DNA of 64,000 nucleotides from DAITBA01 sp036824005 (GCA_036824005.1 DAITBA010000017.1:46025-110024), one strand, 5' to 3'. Numbered from the stretch's first letter, positions 48,494-58,242 are shown. Notes: generated from the sequence alone by a model not told the origin. Translations and numbers: made by a program.

Positions 48494-50620
48494 ATGCCCC
48501 GCCGCATTCTCGTCACCTCCGCGCTGCCCTACGCCAACGGGGCAATTCACCTCGGTCACCTGGTCGAGTACATCCAGACCGACATCTGGGTGCGCTTCCA
48601 GAAGATGCGCGGCCACGAGTGCTGGTACGTCTGCGCCGACGACACCCACGGCACGCCCATCATGCTGCGCGCGGAAAAGGAGGGCATCAGCCCGGAGGAA
48701 CTGATCCGGCGGGTGCATGGCGAGCACACGCGCGACTTCGCAGGCTTCCATATCGGCTTCGACAACTATTACAGCACACACTCGGAGGAAACCCGCTACT
48801 ACGCCGAGGACATCTACCGCAAGCTCAAGGACCGTGGTCTGATCGAGGTGCGCGCCATCGAGCAGTTCTACGATCCGGTCAAGGAGTTGTTCCTGCCCGA
48901 CCGCTACATCAAGGGCGAGTGCCCGAAGTGCGGCGCCAAGGATCAGTACGGCGATTCCTGCGAGGTCTGCGGTGCCGCTTACACCCCCACGGAGCTAAAG
49001 AACCCCTACTCCGCCGTGTCGGGCGCAACGCCGGTGCGCAAGCAGTCGGACCATTATTTCTTCAAGCTGTCCGATTCGCGCTGCCAGGCTTTCCTGCGCC
49101 GCTGGACGCGGGAGGAAGGCCGGCTGCAGCCGGAAGCCTCGAACAAGATGCAGGAATGGCTGGGTGCCGAAGGCGAGAACAAGCTCAGCGACTGGGACAT
49201 CTCCCGCGATGCGCCCTACTTCGGCTTCGAGATTCCCGACGCGCCGGGGAAGTTCTTCTACGTCTGGCTCGACGCGCCAATCGGCTACTTCGGCAGCTTC
49301 AAGAACCTGGCGGCGCGCAACGCCGCGATCGATGTCGCGGCCTACGTCGAGCGCGACGCGGCCCAGCGCGCGGGCACCGAGATGTACCACTTCATCGGCA
49401 AGGACATCCTGTACTTCCATGCCCTGTTCTGGCCGGCGGAGCTGGAGCACGCCGGCTACCGCACGCCGACGAAAATCTTCGCCCACGGCTTTCTCACCGT
49501 GGATGGACAGAAGATGTCCAAATCCCGCGGCACCTTCATCACCGCCGAGAGCTACCTGAAGCAGGGGCTGAATCCCGAGTGGCTGCGCTACTACTACGCG
49601 GCGAAGCTCAACGCCACCATGGAGGACATCGACCTCAATCTGGAGGATTTCGTCGCGCGGGTGAATTCGGACCTGGTAGGGAAGTACATCAACATTGCCA
49701 GCCGATGTGCAGGGTTCCTGACCAAGAGATTCGAAGGCGAATTGGCCGCCGTGAGCCGCAGCGACCCGTACATCCAACGGGTTTTCGAGTATTCCTGGGA
49801 AAACGGGACGAGCCTCGGCGGCAACTCGGAATGGATCGCAGAAGAATACGAGCGTCGCGAATACGGGAAAGCGCTCCGCTGGATCATGGCCATTGCCAAC
49901 ATCGCAAACCAATACATAGACGAGAAGCAGCCGTGGGTGCTAGCCAGCGACGAATCGCGTGCCCACGAGCTACGTTATGTCTGCAGCGTTGCGATTAACG
50001 TTTTTCGCTATCTCACCCTGTTGTTGAAGCCTGTGCTTCCGAGACTCGCGAGCGAAGTGGAATCATTCCTGAACATCCCTCCCCTCGCTTGGTCTGACGC
50101 CGAATCGCTGTTGCCGGAGGGCCATCGCATTAACCCGTATCGGCATCTCCTGACCCGCATCGACGCCAAGCAGATCGACGCCCTCATCGACGCCAACAAG
50201 GAGTCCCTGGTGACCACGCCGCAACCCCATTCCCAGCAGCGCCACGCCGAGAAGCAGCAGCACGAGGCCCAGGCCGCCGAGGGCGCCTCGCCGACCATCA
50301 GCATCGACGAGTTCGCCAAAGTCGACCTGCGTATCGCACGCATCGTCGGCGCCGAACACGTGGAAGGTGCGGACAAGCTGGTCAAGCTTTCCCTGGACAT
50401 CGGCGAAGAAAAGCCGCGCCAGGTGTTCGCCGGCATCAAGTCCGCCTACGATCCCGCGACGCTGGTCGGAAGGCTCACGGTCATGGTGGCAAACCTTGCA
50501 CCGCGCAAAATGAAGTTCGGGCTGTCCGAGGGCATGGTACTGGCGGCCAGCGGCGAGGCGCCCGGGCTCTACCTGCTCGAGCCGGACGATGGCGCGCAGC
50601 CGGGCATGCGGGTCAAGTGA
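48494..50620 (+). CDS. metG: Methionyl-tRNA synthetase
   Basis: A 708-residue class I aminoacyl-tRNA synthetase. The HIGH region is SALPYANGAIHLGHLVEYI, zinc knuckles are CPKCGAKDQYGDSCEVCG, and the KMSKS loop is VDGQKMSKSRGTFITA. The anticodon domain (about 390-560) and a Gln/His-rich linker (TTPQPHSQQRHAEKQQHEAQ) lead to a C-terminal tRNA-binding OB domain (IDEFAKVDLRIARIVGAEHV). The start is the ATG at 48494, and a frame extension to 48467 is not conserved. A possible -10, TAGAAT, is at 48455-48460. A stretch at about 49680-50100 is poorer in GC than the rest of the gene. Confidence 0.97.
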   Translation: MPRRILVTSALPYANGAIHLGHLVEYIQTDIWVRFQKMRGHECWYVCADDTHGTPIMLRAEKEGISPEELIRRVHGEHTRDFAGFHIGFDNYYSTHSEETRYYAEDIYRKLKDRGLIEVRAIEQFYDPVKELFLPDRYIKGECPKCGAKDQYGDSCEVCGAAYTPTELKNPYSAVSGATPVRKQSDHYFFKLSDSRCQAFLRRWTREEGRLQPEASNKMQEWLGAEGENKLSDWDISRDAPYFGFEIPDAPGKFFYVWLDAPIGYFGSFKNLAARNAAIDVAAYVERDAAQRAGTEMYHFIGKDILYFHALFWPAELEHAGYRTPTKIFAHGFLTVDGQKMSKSRGTFITAESYLKQGLNPEWLRYYYAAKLNATMEDIDLNLEDFVARVNSDLVGKYINIASRCAGFLTKRFEGELAAVSRSDPYIQRVFEYSWENGTSLGGNSEWIAEEYERREYGKALRWIMAIANIANQYIDEKQPWVLASDESRAHELRYVCSVAINVFRYLTLLLKPVLPRLASEVESFLNIPPLAWSDAESLLPEGHRINPYRHLLTRIDAKQIDALIDANKESLVTTPQPHSQQRHAEKQQHEAQAAEGASPTISIDEFAKVDLRIARIVGAEHVEGADKLVKLSLDIGEEKPRQVFAGIKSAYDPATLVGRLTVMVANLAPRKMKFGLSEGMVLAASGEAPGLYLLEPDDGAQPGMRVK

Positions 50621-50627
50621 TCGGCCC

Positions 50628-50936
50628 ATGACCGCCCCCGTCCCGCCCGTCCGCGACGCAGCCCAGGCAGGGGGCTTGTTCGGGCGCGGACGCCGGCAGC
50701 GGCCACGACTGACGGCGCGAATCCTGGCGTTCGGGCTGATCGACGTCATCGGCATGACGGCATTCGCCGTCGGCGCCATGTACGCGTTCGCCGGGCGTGT
50801 GGCATTCTTTTCCGAATTCCCGGCGTCCCTCGTGCAGGCTTGGGCGTGCATGCTGGTCGGCGTTGCGCTCATGCTCTATGCCGCGGCCCAGATCCTGCGC
50901 GAGCTGCTCAAACAGACGCCGCCATCCGACGCTTGA
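50628..50936 (+). CDS. Small inner-membrane protein of unknown function
   Basis: A 102-residue protein with two predicted membrane helices (ILAFGLIDVIGMTAFAVGAMYAF and AWACMLVGVALMLYAAAQIL) after a basic, Pro/Gly-rich N-terminus (LFGRGRRQRPRLTARI). I recognise no domain. The ATG at 50628 follows the metG stop by 7 bp, so it is co-transcribed with metG, and acyP follows 26 bp later. Confidence 0.75.
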   Translation: MTAPVPPVRDAAQAGGLFGRGRRQRPRLTARILAFGLIDVIGMTAFAVGAMYAFAGRVAFFSEFPASLVQAWACMLVGVALMLYAAAQILRELLKQTPPSDA

Positions 50937-50962
50937 CGGGCACGAAACGCACAACCGTGGCC

Positions 50963-51250
50963 ATGCCGCCATCGACAAATACCCGCCGCGTGCGCATCCA
51001 CGGCTACGTTCAGGGCGTGGGCTACCGCTACAGCATGGTGGTCGAGGCGCAACGCCTGGGAGTCACCGGCTGGGTACGCAATCGGCGCGACGGCACGGTC
51101 GAGGCGCTGATCCAGGGCGAGGAGCGCGCCATCGCCCGGCTGATCGACTGGGCGCGCCAGGGGCCCGGCGGCGCCCAAGTGAGCAAGGTCGAGGTCGAGC
51201 TCGGCGAGCCCGAGGCCGCGCACGGGTTTGACCTGCGGCCGACCATCTGA
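50963..51250 (+). CDS. acyP: Acylphosphatase
   Basis: A 95-residue enzyme hydrolysing acyl phosphates such as 1,3-bisphosphoglycerate and acetyl phosphate. The catalytic Arg is in IHGYVQGVGYRYS and the catalytic Asn in VTGWVRNRRDGTVEALIQGE, both in normal context. The length matches the family. The start is the ATG at 50963, and a GTG two codons earlier is possible. It is the third gene of a short metG-led run. Confidence 0.95.
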   Translation: MPPSTNTRRVRIHGYVQGVGYRYSMVVEAQRLGVTGWVRNRRDGTVEALIQGEERAIARLIDWARQGPGGAQVSKVEVELGEPEAAHGFDLRPTI

Positions 51251-51354
51251 AGCACCGCTAAGTCCAAAGACGTACTGCTTCCGCCCACGTCGCAGCCGCC
51301 CGGGCGATTCGCTATGATCCTGCTCTTGCACGCAACCTTTGGCAGGCAATCATC

Positions 51355-52599
51355 ATGAGCCCCTACATCCCCAAGCAAAAAATCTCGTCTTTCCATCCAC
51401 CCATGCGCACGCTGATGGGGCCGGGGCCATCGGAGATTCACCCCCGCGTTATCGCCGCCATGGGCCAGCCGGTAGTGGGCTACCTCGACCCGATCTTCGT
51501 GCAGATGATGGACGAGCTGAAGGAACTGCTGCGCTATGCCTACCAGACGAAGAATGCGCTCACCTTTCCCGCCTCCGGTCCCGGCTCGGTAGGCATGGAG
51601 ATGTGCTTCGTCAACCTGGTGGAGCCCGGCGACAAGGTGATCGTCTGTCGCAACGGCGTGTTCGGCGGGCGCATGGTGGAGAACGTCGAGCGCTGCGGCG
51701 CTGTGCCGGTCATCCTCGATGAAACCTGGGGCGAGCCGGTGGACCCGCAGAAGCTCGAAGACGCGCTGAAGCGCAACCCCGACACCAGAACCGTCGCTTT
51801 TGTGCACGCCGAGACGTCCACCGGCTGCGCCTCGGACGCGAAGACCCTGATCGCGCTGGCGCACAAACACGGCGCGCTGACCATCGTTGACGCCGTCACC
51901 TCGCTGGGCGGCTCGCCCGTTCTGGTGGATGAATGGGGCGCGGACGCCATCTACTCGGCCAGCCAGAAATGCCTGTCCTGCACGCCGGGGCTGTCCCCCG
52001 TATCCTTCAACGAACGCGCCATCGAACGCGTGCGCCAGCGCCAAAAGAAAGTGCAAAGCTGGTTCATGGACCTAAACCTGGTGCTGGAATACTGGGGCGC
52101 GAGCAAGCGCACCTACCATCATACGGCTCCCGGCAACAGCCTCTACGCCCTGCACGAGGCGCTGCTGCTGCTGCGCGAGGAGGGGCTGGAGAATGCCTGG
52201 GCACGTCACCAGCGTCATCACCTCGCGCTCAAAGCCGGCCTCGAAGCCATGGCACTGACCTTCGTCGTGCGTGAAGAAGCACGCTTGCCACAGATGAATG
52301 CCGTGTATGTGCCCGAGGGCGTTAATGACCTGGAAGTGCGCCGTCGCCTGCTCACCGAGTTCAACCTCGAGATCGGCGCCGGTCTGGGTCCCCTGGCGGG
52401 AAAGGTGTGGCGCTTTGGCATCATGGGCTATTCGTGCAAGCCGGAGAACGTCATGCTTTGCCTGTCGGCACTGGGCTCGGTGCTCTCCGACATGGGCTAC
52501 CCGGTGGAAGTCGGCCACGCCGAAGCAGCGGCGCACCACGCCTACGCCTCGCAGCACGCGGCAGCCGCCAAGGCGGCACGGCAAGTGGTACGGGCCTGA
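51355..52599 (+). CDS. Class V aminotransferase (alanine/serine-glyoxylate aminotransferase family)
   Basis: A 414-residue PLP enzyme. It begins with the AGXT-type LMGPGPSEIHPRVIAAMGQPVVGYLDP. TFPASGPGSVGMEMCFVNLVEPGDKV, VHAETSTGCASD and TIVDAVTSLGGSPVLVDEWG (PLP-binding Asp) follow. The PLP lysine is in IYSASQKCLSCTPGLSPVSF. The family transfers amino groups from serine or alanine to glyoxylate or pyruvate, and the actual donor is not clear. The C-terminal ~20 residues are a His/Ala-rich tail (HHAYASQHAAAAKAA). A TATGAT at 51313-51318 may be its -10. Confidence 0.9.
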   Translation: MSPYIPKQKISSFHPPMRTLMGPGPSEIHPRVIAAMGQPVVGYLDPIFVQMMDELKELLRYAYQTKNALTFPASGPGSVGMEMCFVNLVEPGDKVIVCRNGVFGGRMVENVERCGAVPVILDETWGEPVDPQKLEDALKRNPDTRTVAFVHAETSTGCASDAKTLIALAHKHGALTIVDAVTSLGGSPVLVDEWGADAIYSASQKCLSCTPGLSPVSFNERAIERVRQRQKKVQSWFMDLNLVLEYWGASKRTYHHTAPGNSLYALHEALLLLREEGLENAWARHQRHHLALKAGLEAMALTFVVREEARLPQMNAVYVPEGVNDLEVRRRLLTEFNLEIGAGLGPLAGKVWRFGIMGYSCKPENVMLCLSALGSVLSDMGYPVEVGHAEAAAHHAYASQHAAAAKAARQVVRA

Positions 52600-52626
52600 G
52601 CCGCCGACAAGCGACCCCAGTCACAC

Positions 52627-53100
52627 TCAGGCGAAACGCGCCCGCAGCATGTTCAGATAATCCGCCGTGCCGGGCTCGCCCTCGGCCGGCGCCCAGGATG
52701 CCCGTTCCGCGGGACTGACCGGGACATACGGCCCGGCCTTCGCCTCGAAGAACACCGTCGCCGGCGCCAACGCCAGCACGGTATGGTAGACGCCGTGCGG
52801 AATGTTTATTCCCACTTGGGCGCCGCCCGGTTCGAGCACGGCGGCCTCCGTCACGATTCCCTCTTCGTCGAAGAACAGCGCGCCGAGTCGCCCGCGCAGA
52901 ATGTATATGCTTTCGTCCTTGGCCGGATCGAGGTGGCGGTGCGGCGGGATGTAGGAGCCGGGTTCGATGCCGTTGAGCAGGCGATGGGCGGCGGCACCGT
53001 CTCCCGTGTGAAAGTTGAAGTTCTTGCGCTTGCGCGGGCTCGCGCGCGCCTGCTCCGACACGTGATCCAGCAGGGCGGCGTCGATGATTCGCGGCAGCAT
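52627..53100 (-). CDS. WbuC-like cupin-fold metalloprotein
   Basis: A 157-residue protein of the WbuC cupin group. Metal-binding cupin sequence is visible in LLNGIEPGSYIPPHRHLDPAKDESIYILRGRLGALFFD and VGINIPHGVYHTVLALAP (His ligands HRH and a late His). It ends with a short conserved tail (GTADYLNMLRARF). Function of the group is not settled. Some members lie in lipopolysaccharide clusters. Its ATG (53100) shares a base with the dnaE stop (TGATG), so translation is coupled to dnaE. Confidence 0.88.
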   Translation of the reverse strand: MLPRIIDAALLDHVSEQARASPRKRKNFNFHTGDGAAAHRLLNGIEPGSYIPPHRHLDPAKDESIYILRGRLGALFFDEEGIVTEAAVLEPGGAQVGINIPHGVYHTVLALAPATVFFEAKAGPYVPVSPAERASWAPAEGEPGTADYLNMLRARFA

Positions 53101-56100
53101 CACGGATAAAGAATCTCCACGTTGTTCGGTGTTAGCCAGTCGCGCAACTCGGTCAGCAGTTCTTCTTCCAGCCGTACGCGCCATGCTTCGCCCAGCGGCA
53201 GTTCGCACTCCGCTTCGCTGTTGCGATAACGCAGGCGCACCGGGCAGGGACCCGTGCGATAGCGCGCCAGCAGCAGGCGCAGCTTCTCCGCATTCGCCTC
53301 GCCGTTCATAGACAGCTTGAGCGCCCGGGCAAAACGCCCGCGCGCCTCGGCTAGCGTCATTAGCTTGTCGGCCACGACGCGCAGCCCGCCGGTGAACTCG
53401 TCCTTCTGCACCTTCCCCTCGACGACCAGCACGTCATCCACGACGATCTTGCCGCGCTCGGCCTCGTACAGCTCGTTGAACACCGAAACCTCAAGCGGCG
53501 CAGTGCCGTCGTCGATGGTGACGACCGCCATCTTGCCGCGGCGAGTCATCTGCGTGCGTGTGCCGACGACGATGCCTGCCATCAGCGCCGGATCCTTCTG
53601 GGCTTCGAGCTGGGCGAGGCTGCGGCGTACGAACTTCGACAACTCCTGACGATACTCGTTGAACGGATGGCCGGAGAGGAAGAACCCTATTGCCTGCTTC
53701 TCCTGTAACAGCCGCTCGCGCTCAGTCCATTCCGCGACCTCGACGAAGTGCCGGCGAGCGGCATCGGCACCACCGAGGTCGAACAGCCCGCCCTGCAGGG
53801 CATTGCGCTCCGCCTGCTCAGCCGCTTCCATGGCCACGCCGACCGAGGCCATGAGCTTGGCGCGGTGCTTGTCCAACGCGTCGAAGGCACCAGCCCGGAT
53901 GAGCGCCTCGATTACCCGGCGATTCACCAGCCGCTTGTCCACCCGCCGGCAAAAATCGAACAGGTCGGCGAACGCGCCGCCACTCTCGCGCGCCTTGATG
54001 ATCAGATTCACCGCCTGCTCGCCAGTGCCCTTGATGGCCCCCAGGCCGTAGCGGATGCACTCCCGGTCCACGGGCACGAAGCGATACTCGGAGGCGTTGA
54101 TGTCGGGCGGCAGCACCGTCAGGCCGTTGGCGAGCGCGTCCTGATGGAATATCTGCACCGTGTCGGTGTCGTCCATGTCCGAGGACAGCGTCGCCGCCAT
54201 GAAGGCGGCGCAGTGATGCGCCTTCAGCCATGCCGTCTGGTAGGTGACGACGGCATAGGCGGCGGTGTGCGACTTGTTGAAGCCGTATTCCGCGAATTTC
54301 GCCATCAGGTCGAACAACTGCTCCGCCAGTTCCCTCGAGTAGCCATTGCGCAACGCCCCCTCGACGAAGACATCGCGGTGCTTGGCCATCTCCTCCGGCT
54401 TCTTCTTGCCCATCGCCCGACGCAGCATGTCGGCCGCGCCGAGCGTGTAGCCGCCGATGATCTGCGAAATCTGCATTACCTGTTCCTGGTAGACGATCAC
54501 GCCATAGGTTGGCTCCAGGCAGGCTTGCAGGCTGGGATGGAAGTAGTCAATCTTCTGCTGGCCCTTCTTGCGCAGGATGAAGTCGTCCACCATCCCCGAG
54601 CCGAGCGGGCCGGGGCGGTACAGCGCCAGCACGGCAATGACATCCTCGAAGCGATCGGGCTGCAGCTTCTTGAGGAGCTTCTTCATGCCCTCGGATTCCA
54701 GCTGAAAGATCGCGGTCGTATTCGCGTCCTTCAGGACCTTGTAGGCAGCCGCGTCGTCGAAACTCAACTCCTCCAGCCTGACATCGGCAGACTGGTCCAG
54801 GCGCCTGACATACTGGAGCGCAAGCGCGATGATGGTCAGGTTGCGCAGCCCGAGAAAATCGAATTTCACCAGTCCGGCCGCTTCCACATCGTCCTTGTCG
54901 AACTGGGAAACGGGTGCCGCTTCAGAGCCGTCCGCCAGGTACAGGGGACAGAAGTCGGTCAGCCGGCCGGGCGCGATCAATACGCCGCCGGCATGCATAC
55001 CGACGTTGCGTGCCAGTCCCTCGAGCGGCTCGGCTAGCGCGAGCAGTTCGCGCACCTCTTCCTCGCGCTCCTCCCGTTCCTTAAGCAGCGGCTCCTGCTC
55101 GCGCGCCTCCTTTAGCGACAGTGGCTTGTTCTGGACCACCGGAATGAGCTTCGACAGTTGATCGCAGAAGTTATAGGGCATGTCCAGCACGCGACCCACG
55201 TCCCGGATCACCGCCTTGGACGCCATGGTGCCGAAGGTGGCAATTTGGGACACCGCCTCCTCGCCGTACTTGCGGCGCACGTACTCGATGACCTGCCACC
55301 GGTTGTCCTGGCAGAAGTCCACGTCGAAGTCCGGCATGGACACGCGTTCGGGATTCAGGAATCGTTCAAACAGCAAAGCGTAGCGCAGCGGATCCAGGTC
55401 CGTGATGCCGAGGGAATAGGCGACGAGCGAGCCGGCGCCCGACCCGCGCCCCGGGCCGACCGGCACGCCGTTGTTCTTGGCCCAATTGATGAAGTCGGCG
55501 ACGATCAGGAAGTAGCCCGAGAAGCCCATCTGGATAATGGTCTGGCACTCGAACTCGAGCCGTGCCTCGTAGTCGGAGCGTTGCGCTTCGCGCTTTGCAG
55601 CGTCGGGAAACAGTCGCGCCAGGCGCATCTCGAGCCCGGCACGCGCCTGCTGGGCAAGGTATTCGTCCAGCGATGTGCCGGCCGCCGTCGGGAATGCAGG
55701 CAGGAAGTTCTTGCCCAGTTCCACCGTCAGGTTGCAGCGCTTGGCGATCTCCACGCTATTGGCGAGCGCCTCTGGCAGGTCGGCGAACAGCCCTTGCATC
55801 TCCTCCTGGGACTTGAAGTACTGCTGCTCTGTGAACTCGCGCGGTCGGCGCCTGTCAGCCAGTACATAGCCCTGGGCGATGCAGATGCGTGCCTCGTGGG
55901 CCTTGAAATCCTGCGGCGCGAGGAACTGAATCGGATGGGTGGCAACAACGGGCAGACCCAGCCGGCCGGCGAGCTGCACCGCGGCCCGGATATAGGCCTC
56001 ACTCTGCGCATGCCCGGCCCGCTGCAGCTCGACGTAGAACGCACCGGGAAAGCGCTGCGCCCAGTCACTGGCCAGCGTCTCGGCCTGATCGACATTGGCA

Positions 56101-56546
56101 TTGAGCAGCGCCTGGCCGACGTCGCCCTGCATCGCCCCCGAGAGCAGCAGCAGCCCGCCGGTCTTGCCGTCATGGAACCACTGCCGCTTCAGCTCGGCAC
56201 GGCCGCGGAACTTGTTGTCGAGGTAAGCGCGCGTGAGCAGTTTGCACAAGGCGCCGTAACCGGCCCGATTGCGGCACAGAAGAAGCGCGCGGAACGGCTT
56301 CTCCCGGTCCAGTTCGTTCTCGATCCACACGTCGCAGCCGACGATGGGTTTGATGCCGCTGCCACGCGCCGCCTTGTAGAACTTGACCATGCCGAACAGA
56401 TTGGCAACATCGGTCAGCGCAAGCGCCGGCATGCCGTCCGAAGCCGCGCGGGCGACGGCGTCGTCGAGGCGAACGATGCCATCGACGATGGAATATTCGC
56501 TGTGCAACCGGAGGTGAATGAAGGGGGGAGAAACCACAGCACCCAT
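53100..56546 (-). CDS. dnaE: DNA polymerase III alpha subunit
   Basis: The 1148-residue replicative polymerase. The N-terminal PHP domain starts FIHLRLHSEYSIVDGIVRLDD. The palm carries the catalytic aspartates in VSMPDFDVDFCQDNRWQVIEY, with GPGRGSGAGSLVAYSLGI just before it. NVGMHAGGVLIAPG, LALYRPGPLGSGMVDDF, GFNKSHTAAYAVVTYQTAWLKAH and the OB-fold VTIDDGTAPLEVSVFNELYE follow in order. Length agrees with the E. coli type. The chosen start is the ATG at 56546 (MGAVVSPPFIHLRL), and the open frame to 56612 is not conserved. Convergent with the aminotransferase gene and followed by the coupled cupin gene. Confidence 0.97.
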   Translation of the reverse strand: MGAVVSPPFIHLRLHSEYSIVDGIVRLDDAVARAASDGMPALALTDVANLFGMVKFYKAARGSGIKPIVGCDVWIENELDREKPFRALLLCRNRAGYGALCKLLTRAYLDNKFRGRAELKRQWFHDGKTGGLLLLSGAMQGDVGQALLNANVDQAETLASDWAQRFPGAFYVELQRAGHAQSEAYIRAAVQLAGRLGLPVVATHPIQFLAPQDFKAHEARICIAQGYVLADRRRPREFTEQQYFKSQEEMQGLFADLPEALANSVEIAKRCNLTVELGKNFLPAFPTAAGTSLDEYLAQQARAGLEMRLARLFPDAAKREAQRSDYEARLEFECQTIIQMGFSGYFLIVADFINWAKNNGVPVGPGRGSGAGSLVAYSLGITDLDPLRYALLFERFLNPERVSMPDFDVDFCQDNRWQVIEYVRRKYGEEAVSQIATFGTMASKAVIRDVGRVLDMPYNFCDQLSKLIPVVQNKPLSLKEAREQEPLLKEREEREEEVRELLALAEPLEGLARNVGMHAGGVLIAPGRLTDFCPLYLADGSEAAPVSQFDKDDVEAAGLVKFDFLGLRNLTIIALALQYVRRLDQSADVRLEELSFDDAAAYKVLKDANTTAIFQLESEGMKKLLKKLQPDRFEDVIAVLALYRPGPLGSGMVDDFILRKKGQQKIDYFHPSLQACLEPTYGVIVYQEQVMQISQIIGGYTLGAADMLRRAMGKKKPEEMAKHRDVFVEGALRNGYSRELAEQLFDLMAKFAEYGFNKSHTAAYAVVTYQTAWLKAHHCAAFMAATLSSDMDDTDTVQIFHQDALANGLTVLPPDINASEYRFVPVDRECIRYGLGAIKGTGEQAVNLIIKARESGGAFADLFDFCRRVDKRLVNRRVIEALIRAGAFDALDKHRAKLMASVGVAMEAAEQAERNALQGGLFDLGGADAARRHFVEVAEWTERERLLQEKQAIGFFLSGHPFNEYRQELSKFVRRSLAQLEAQKDPALMAGIVVGTRTQMTRRGKMAVVTIDDGTAPLEVSVFNELYEAERGKIVVDDVLVVEGKVQKDEFTGGLRVVADKLMTLAEARGRFARALKLSMNGEANAEKLRLLLARYRTGPCPVRLRYRNSEAECELPLGEAWRVRLEEELLTELRDWLTPNNVEILYP

Positions 56547-56682
56547 GGTCCGCAATTCTACCTGCGGCGCCGATGGATTGACATCCGCGCGCACGCCGCG
56601 ACATGCCGTCATCTCGCGCCTGGGGGTCGCGAACTCCGCGTGCGGTGGGTGTCTCCGGGCAGGTGTCGGCGCATACTTCGCG

Positions 56683-57600
56683 TCAATACACCCGCGTCAC
56701 CTGCCAGCCGTACTCCCGCTGCAACAACCGCAGGACACTGTGTCGGCCATAGAGGTGATAGGCGCCAATGGCGACGAACGCCCGTCCGCGCTGCAGGTAC
56801 GTCTGCATGCGATGGGCCATGACGACGCTTCGGTCTCGTACGATCTTCTTCTCGAGTACGGCGCTGTGCCGACCATAGGAGCTCTGCTTGCCATGCAGGG
56901 GCTGGCTGGCACGCGCCACGGCCGAGAGATCACGCCGCAGGTAAGCCTGAACCGTCCGTTCGGCGAGTTGTGGCAGCTCGTCGCGATGGTCGATGTAGAA
57001 CTGAAGCAGGGACAGTTGCGTCGCACGGGGAATGGAGTCGAACACGGCGATCTGCTCCTCCACGGAGTCCAGCTCCTCAATACGCATGCGTGCCATGCGT
57101 GCCTTCAGGTACAGCGCATTGTCCAGCGTAAGCTCGCTATCCGTGGCCGTGCGTGCTGTCAAGACGAGCAGGGCGGCCCAGGGTTTGAGCATCGCCACGG
57201 CATCGCGGCCAAATCCTCTGGGCTCCAGCAGGTGCGCCAGCGTGGCGAAATCCTGGCCGGCAAGAAGATGATCGAGACGCTCGCCGTTGTCGAGTTGGCT
57301 CGCCTCCCGGAAACGCGCGGCGACGAACTCGTCCGGGTACATCTCCATGACAAAGCAGTGCGCGCGCGCCAGTGCCTGCTCCACTACATCGGGCAACAGA
57401 AGCAGACGCGAGTCCGGTAGATGGAGCGTACCGAAGACGTAGCTGGGCGGCACGCCGGGACGGGAAACCTGCCACAGCAGGCCCTGCTCGACGCGCTGCA
57501 TGGCGGCCATGGCACCCGGCCAGACGACAAATGCCCACCCCAGTCCCACCGCCAGCAGCACGCGGCGCAGGACTTGACGTTTGTGTCGACGCCAGCGCAT
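56683..57600 (-). CDS. TraB/GumN family protein
   Basis: A 305-residue protein with an N-terminal membrane anchor or signal (VLLAVGLGWAFVVWPGAMAA). The TraB/GumN (ChaN-like, Tiki-type) signatures follow: PPSYVFGTLHLPDSRLLLLP near the start (GT-H motif) and RAFVAIGAYHLYGRHSVLRLLQREYGW near the end (G-x-x-H). These motifs are thought to form a metal-binding protease-like site. The substrate is unknown. It probably faces the periplasm. It is 136 bp upstream of dnaE and 63 bp downstream of the FMN reductase gene. Confidence 0.9.
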   Translation of the reverse strand: MRWRRHKRQVLRRVLLAVGLGWAFVVWPGAMAAMQRVEQGLLWQVSRPGVPPSYVFGTLHLPDSRLLLLPDVVEQALARAHCFVMEMYPDEFVAARFREASQLDNGERLDHLLAGQDFATLAHLLEPRGFGRDAVAMLKPWAALLVLTARTATDSELTLDNALYLKARMARMRIEELDSVEEQIAVFDSIPRATQLSLLQFYIDHRDELPQLAERTVQAYLRRDLSAVARASQPLHGKQSSYGRHSAVLEKKIVRDRSVVMAHRMQTYLQRGRAFVAIGAYHLYGRHSVLRLLQREYGWQVTRVY

Positions 57601-57663
57601 GCCATTCTCGGAGTGTGGTTGACGAGGCGATCAGATCGGAAACAGCGACGACCGGCAGCGCCG

Positions 57664-58242
57664 CTACGACGCGGCCAGTCTCGTCGTCACCTCCACCAGC
57701 CGACGCGCCAGGGCATCGAGACTGGCCCGCTGCGCCGCGTCCTTCAGTGTGCCATCGTCACTGTACGCCTCGTGGGCACGGGGAATGGCAAGTTGCTCGG
57801 CAAGGACGAGGACACCTAGTCCGTTCAGGATTTGGCGCAAATGCACTAGACCCCGCAGGCCGCCCAACGCGCCTGGGGACGCGGCGACGAGCGCCGTCAC
57901 CTTAGCGCGAAAGGGCACTGTACCTGGCTCGCCGCCTGTCGGACGCGACACCCAGTCCAGCGCGTTCTTCAGCAGCGGCGAGACCGAGCTGTTGTTCTCG
58001 GGTGATGCGATCAGCAACCCCTGATGTTGCTTGAACAAGTCGCGCAGACGCGACGCTTGGACGGGAACGCCGCTGGCGGCTTCGAGGTCGCCGTCGTAGA
58101 GCGGCATAGGGAAATCGCGCAGATCGATGAACGCCGCCTCACCGCCGGCGTCGGCAACGGCGCGCGCAGCGACCCGCGCCAGCTTTTTGTTCAGCGACGC
58201 TTCGCGGGCGCTGCCGGCGAACACGAGTATGCGAGTGGACAT
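57664..58242 (-). CDS. NADPH-dependent FMN reductase
   Basis: A 192-residue flavodoxin-fold reductase. The FMN phosphate loop is VFAGSAREASLNKKLA (residues 6-21), the flavin-contact region is LIASPENNSSVSPLLKNALDWVSR, and ALVAASPGALGGLRGLVHLR binds the isoalloxazine side. Relatives reduce quinones, azo compounds or chromate, and the physiological substrate is not known. The start is the ATG at 58242 (MSTRILVFAG), and the longer frame upstream overlaps lnt's 3' end and is not conserved. Confidence 0.92.
   Translation of the reverse strand: MSTRILVFAGSAREASLNKKLARVAARAVADAGGEAAFIDLRDFPMPLYDGDLEAASGVPVQASRLRDLFKQHQGLLIASPENNSSVSPLLKNALDWVSRPTGGEPGTVPFRAKVTALVAASPGALGGLRGLVHLRQILNGLGVLVLAEQLAIPRAHEAYSDDGTLKDAAQRASLDALARRLVEVTTRLAAS

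Noticed and set aside
48289..49998. 569-codon + strand frame overlapping metG in another phase.
   Set aside because: Composition is Arg/His/Pro/Gly-rich without motifs, and metG in the other phase has the HIGH and KMSKS regions.
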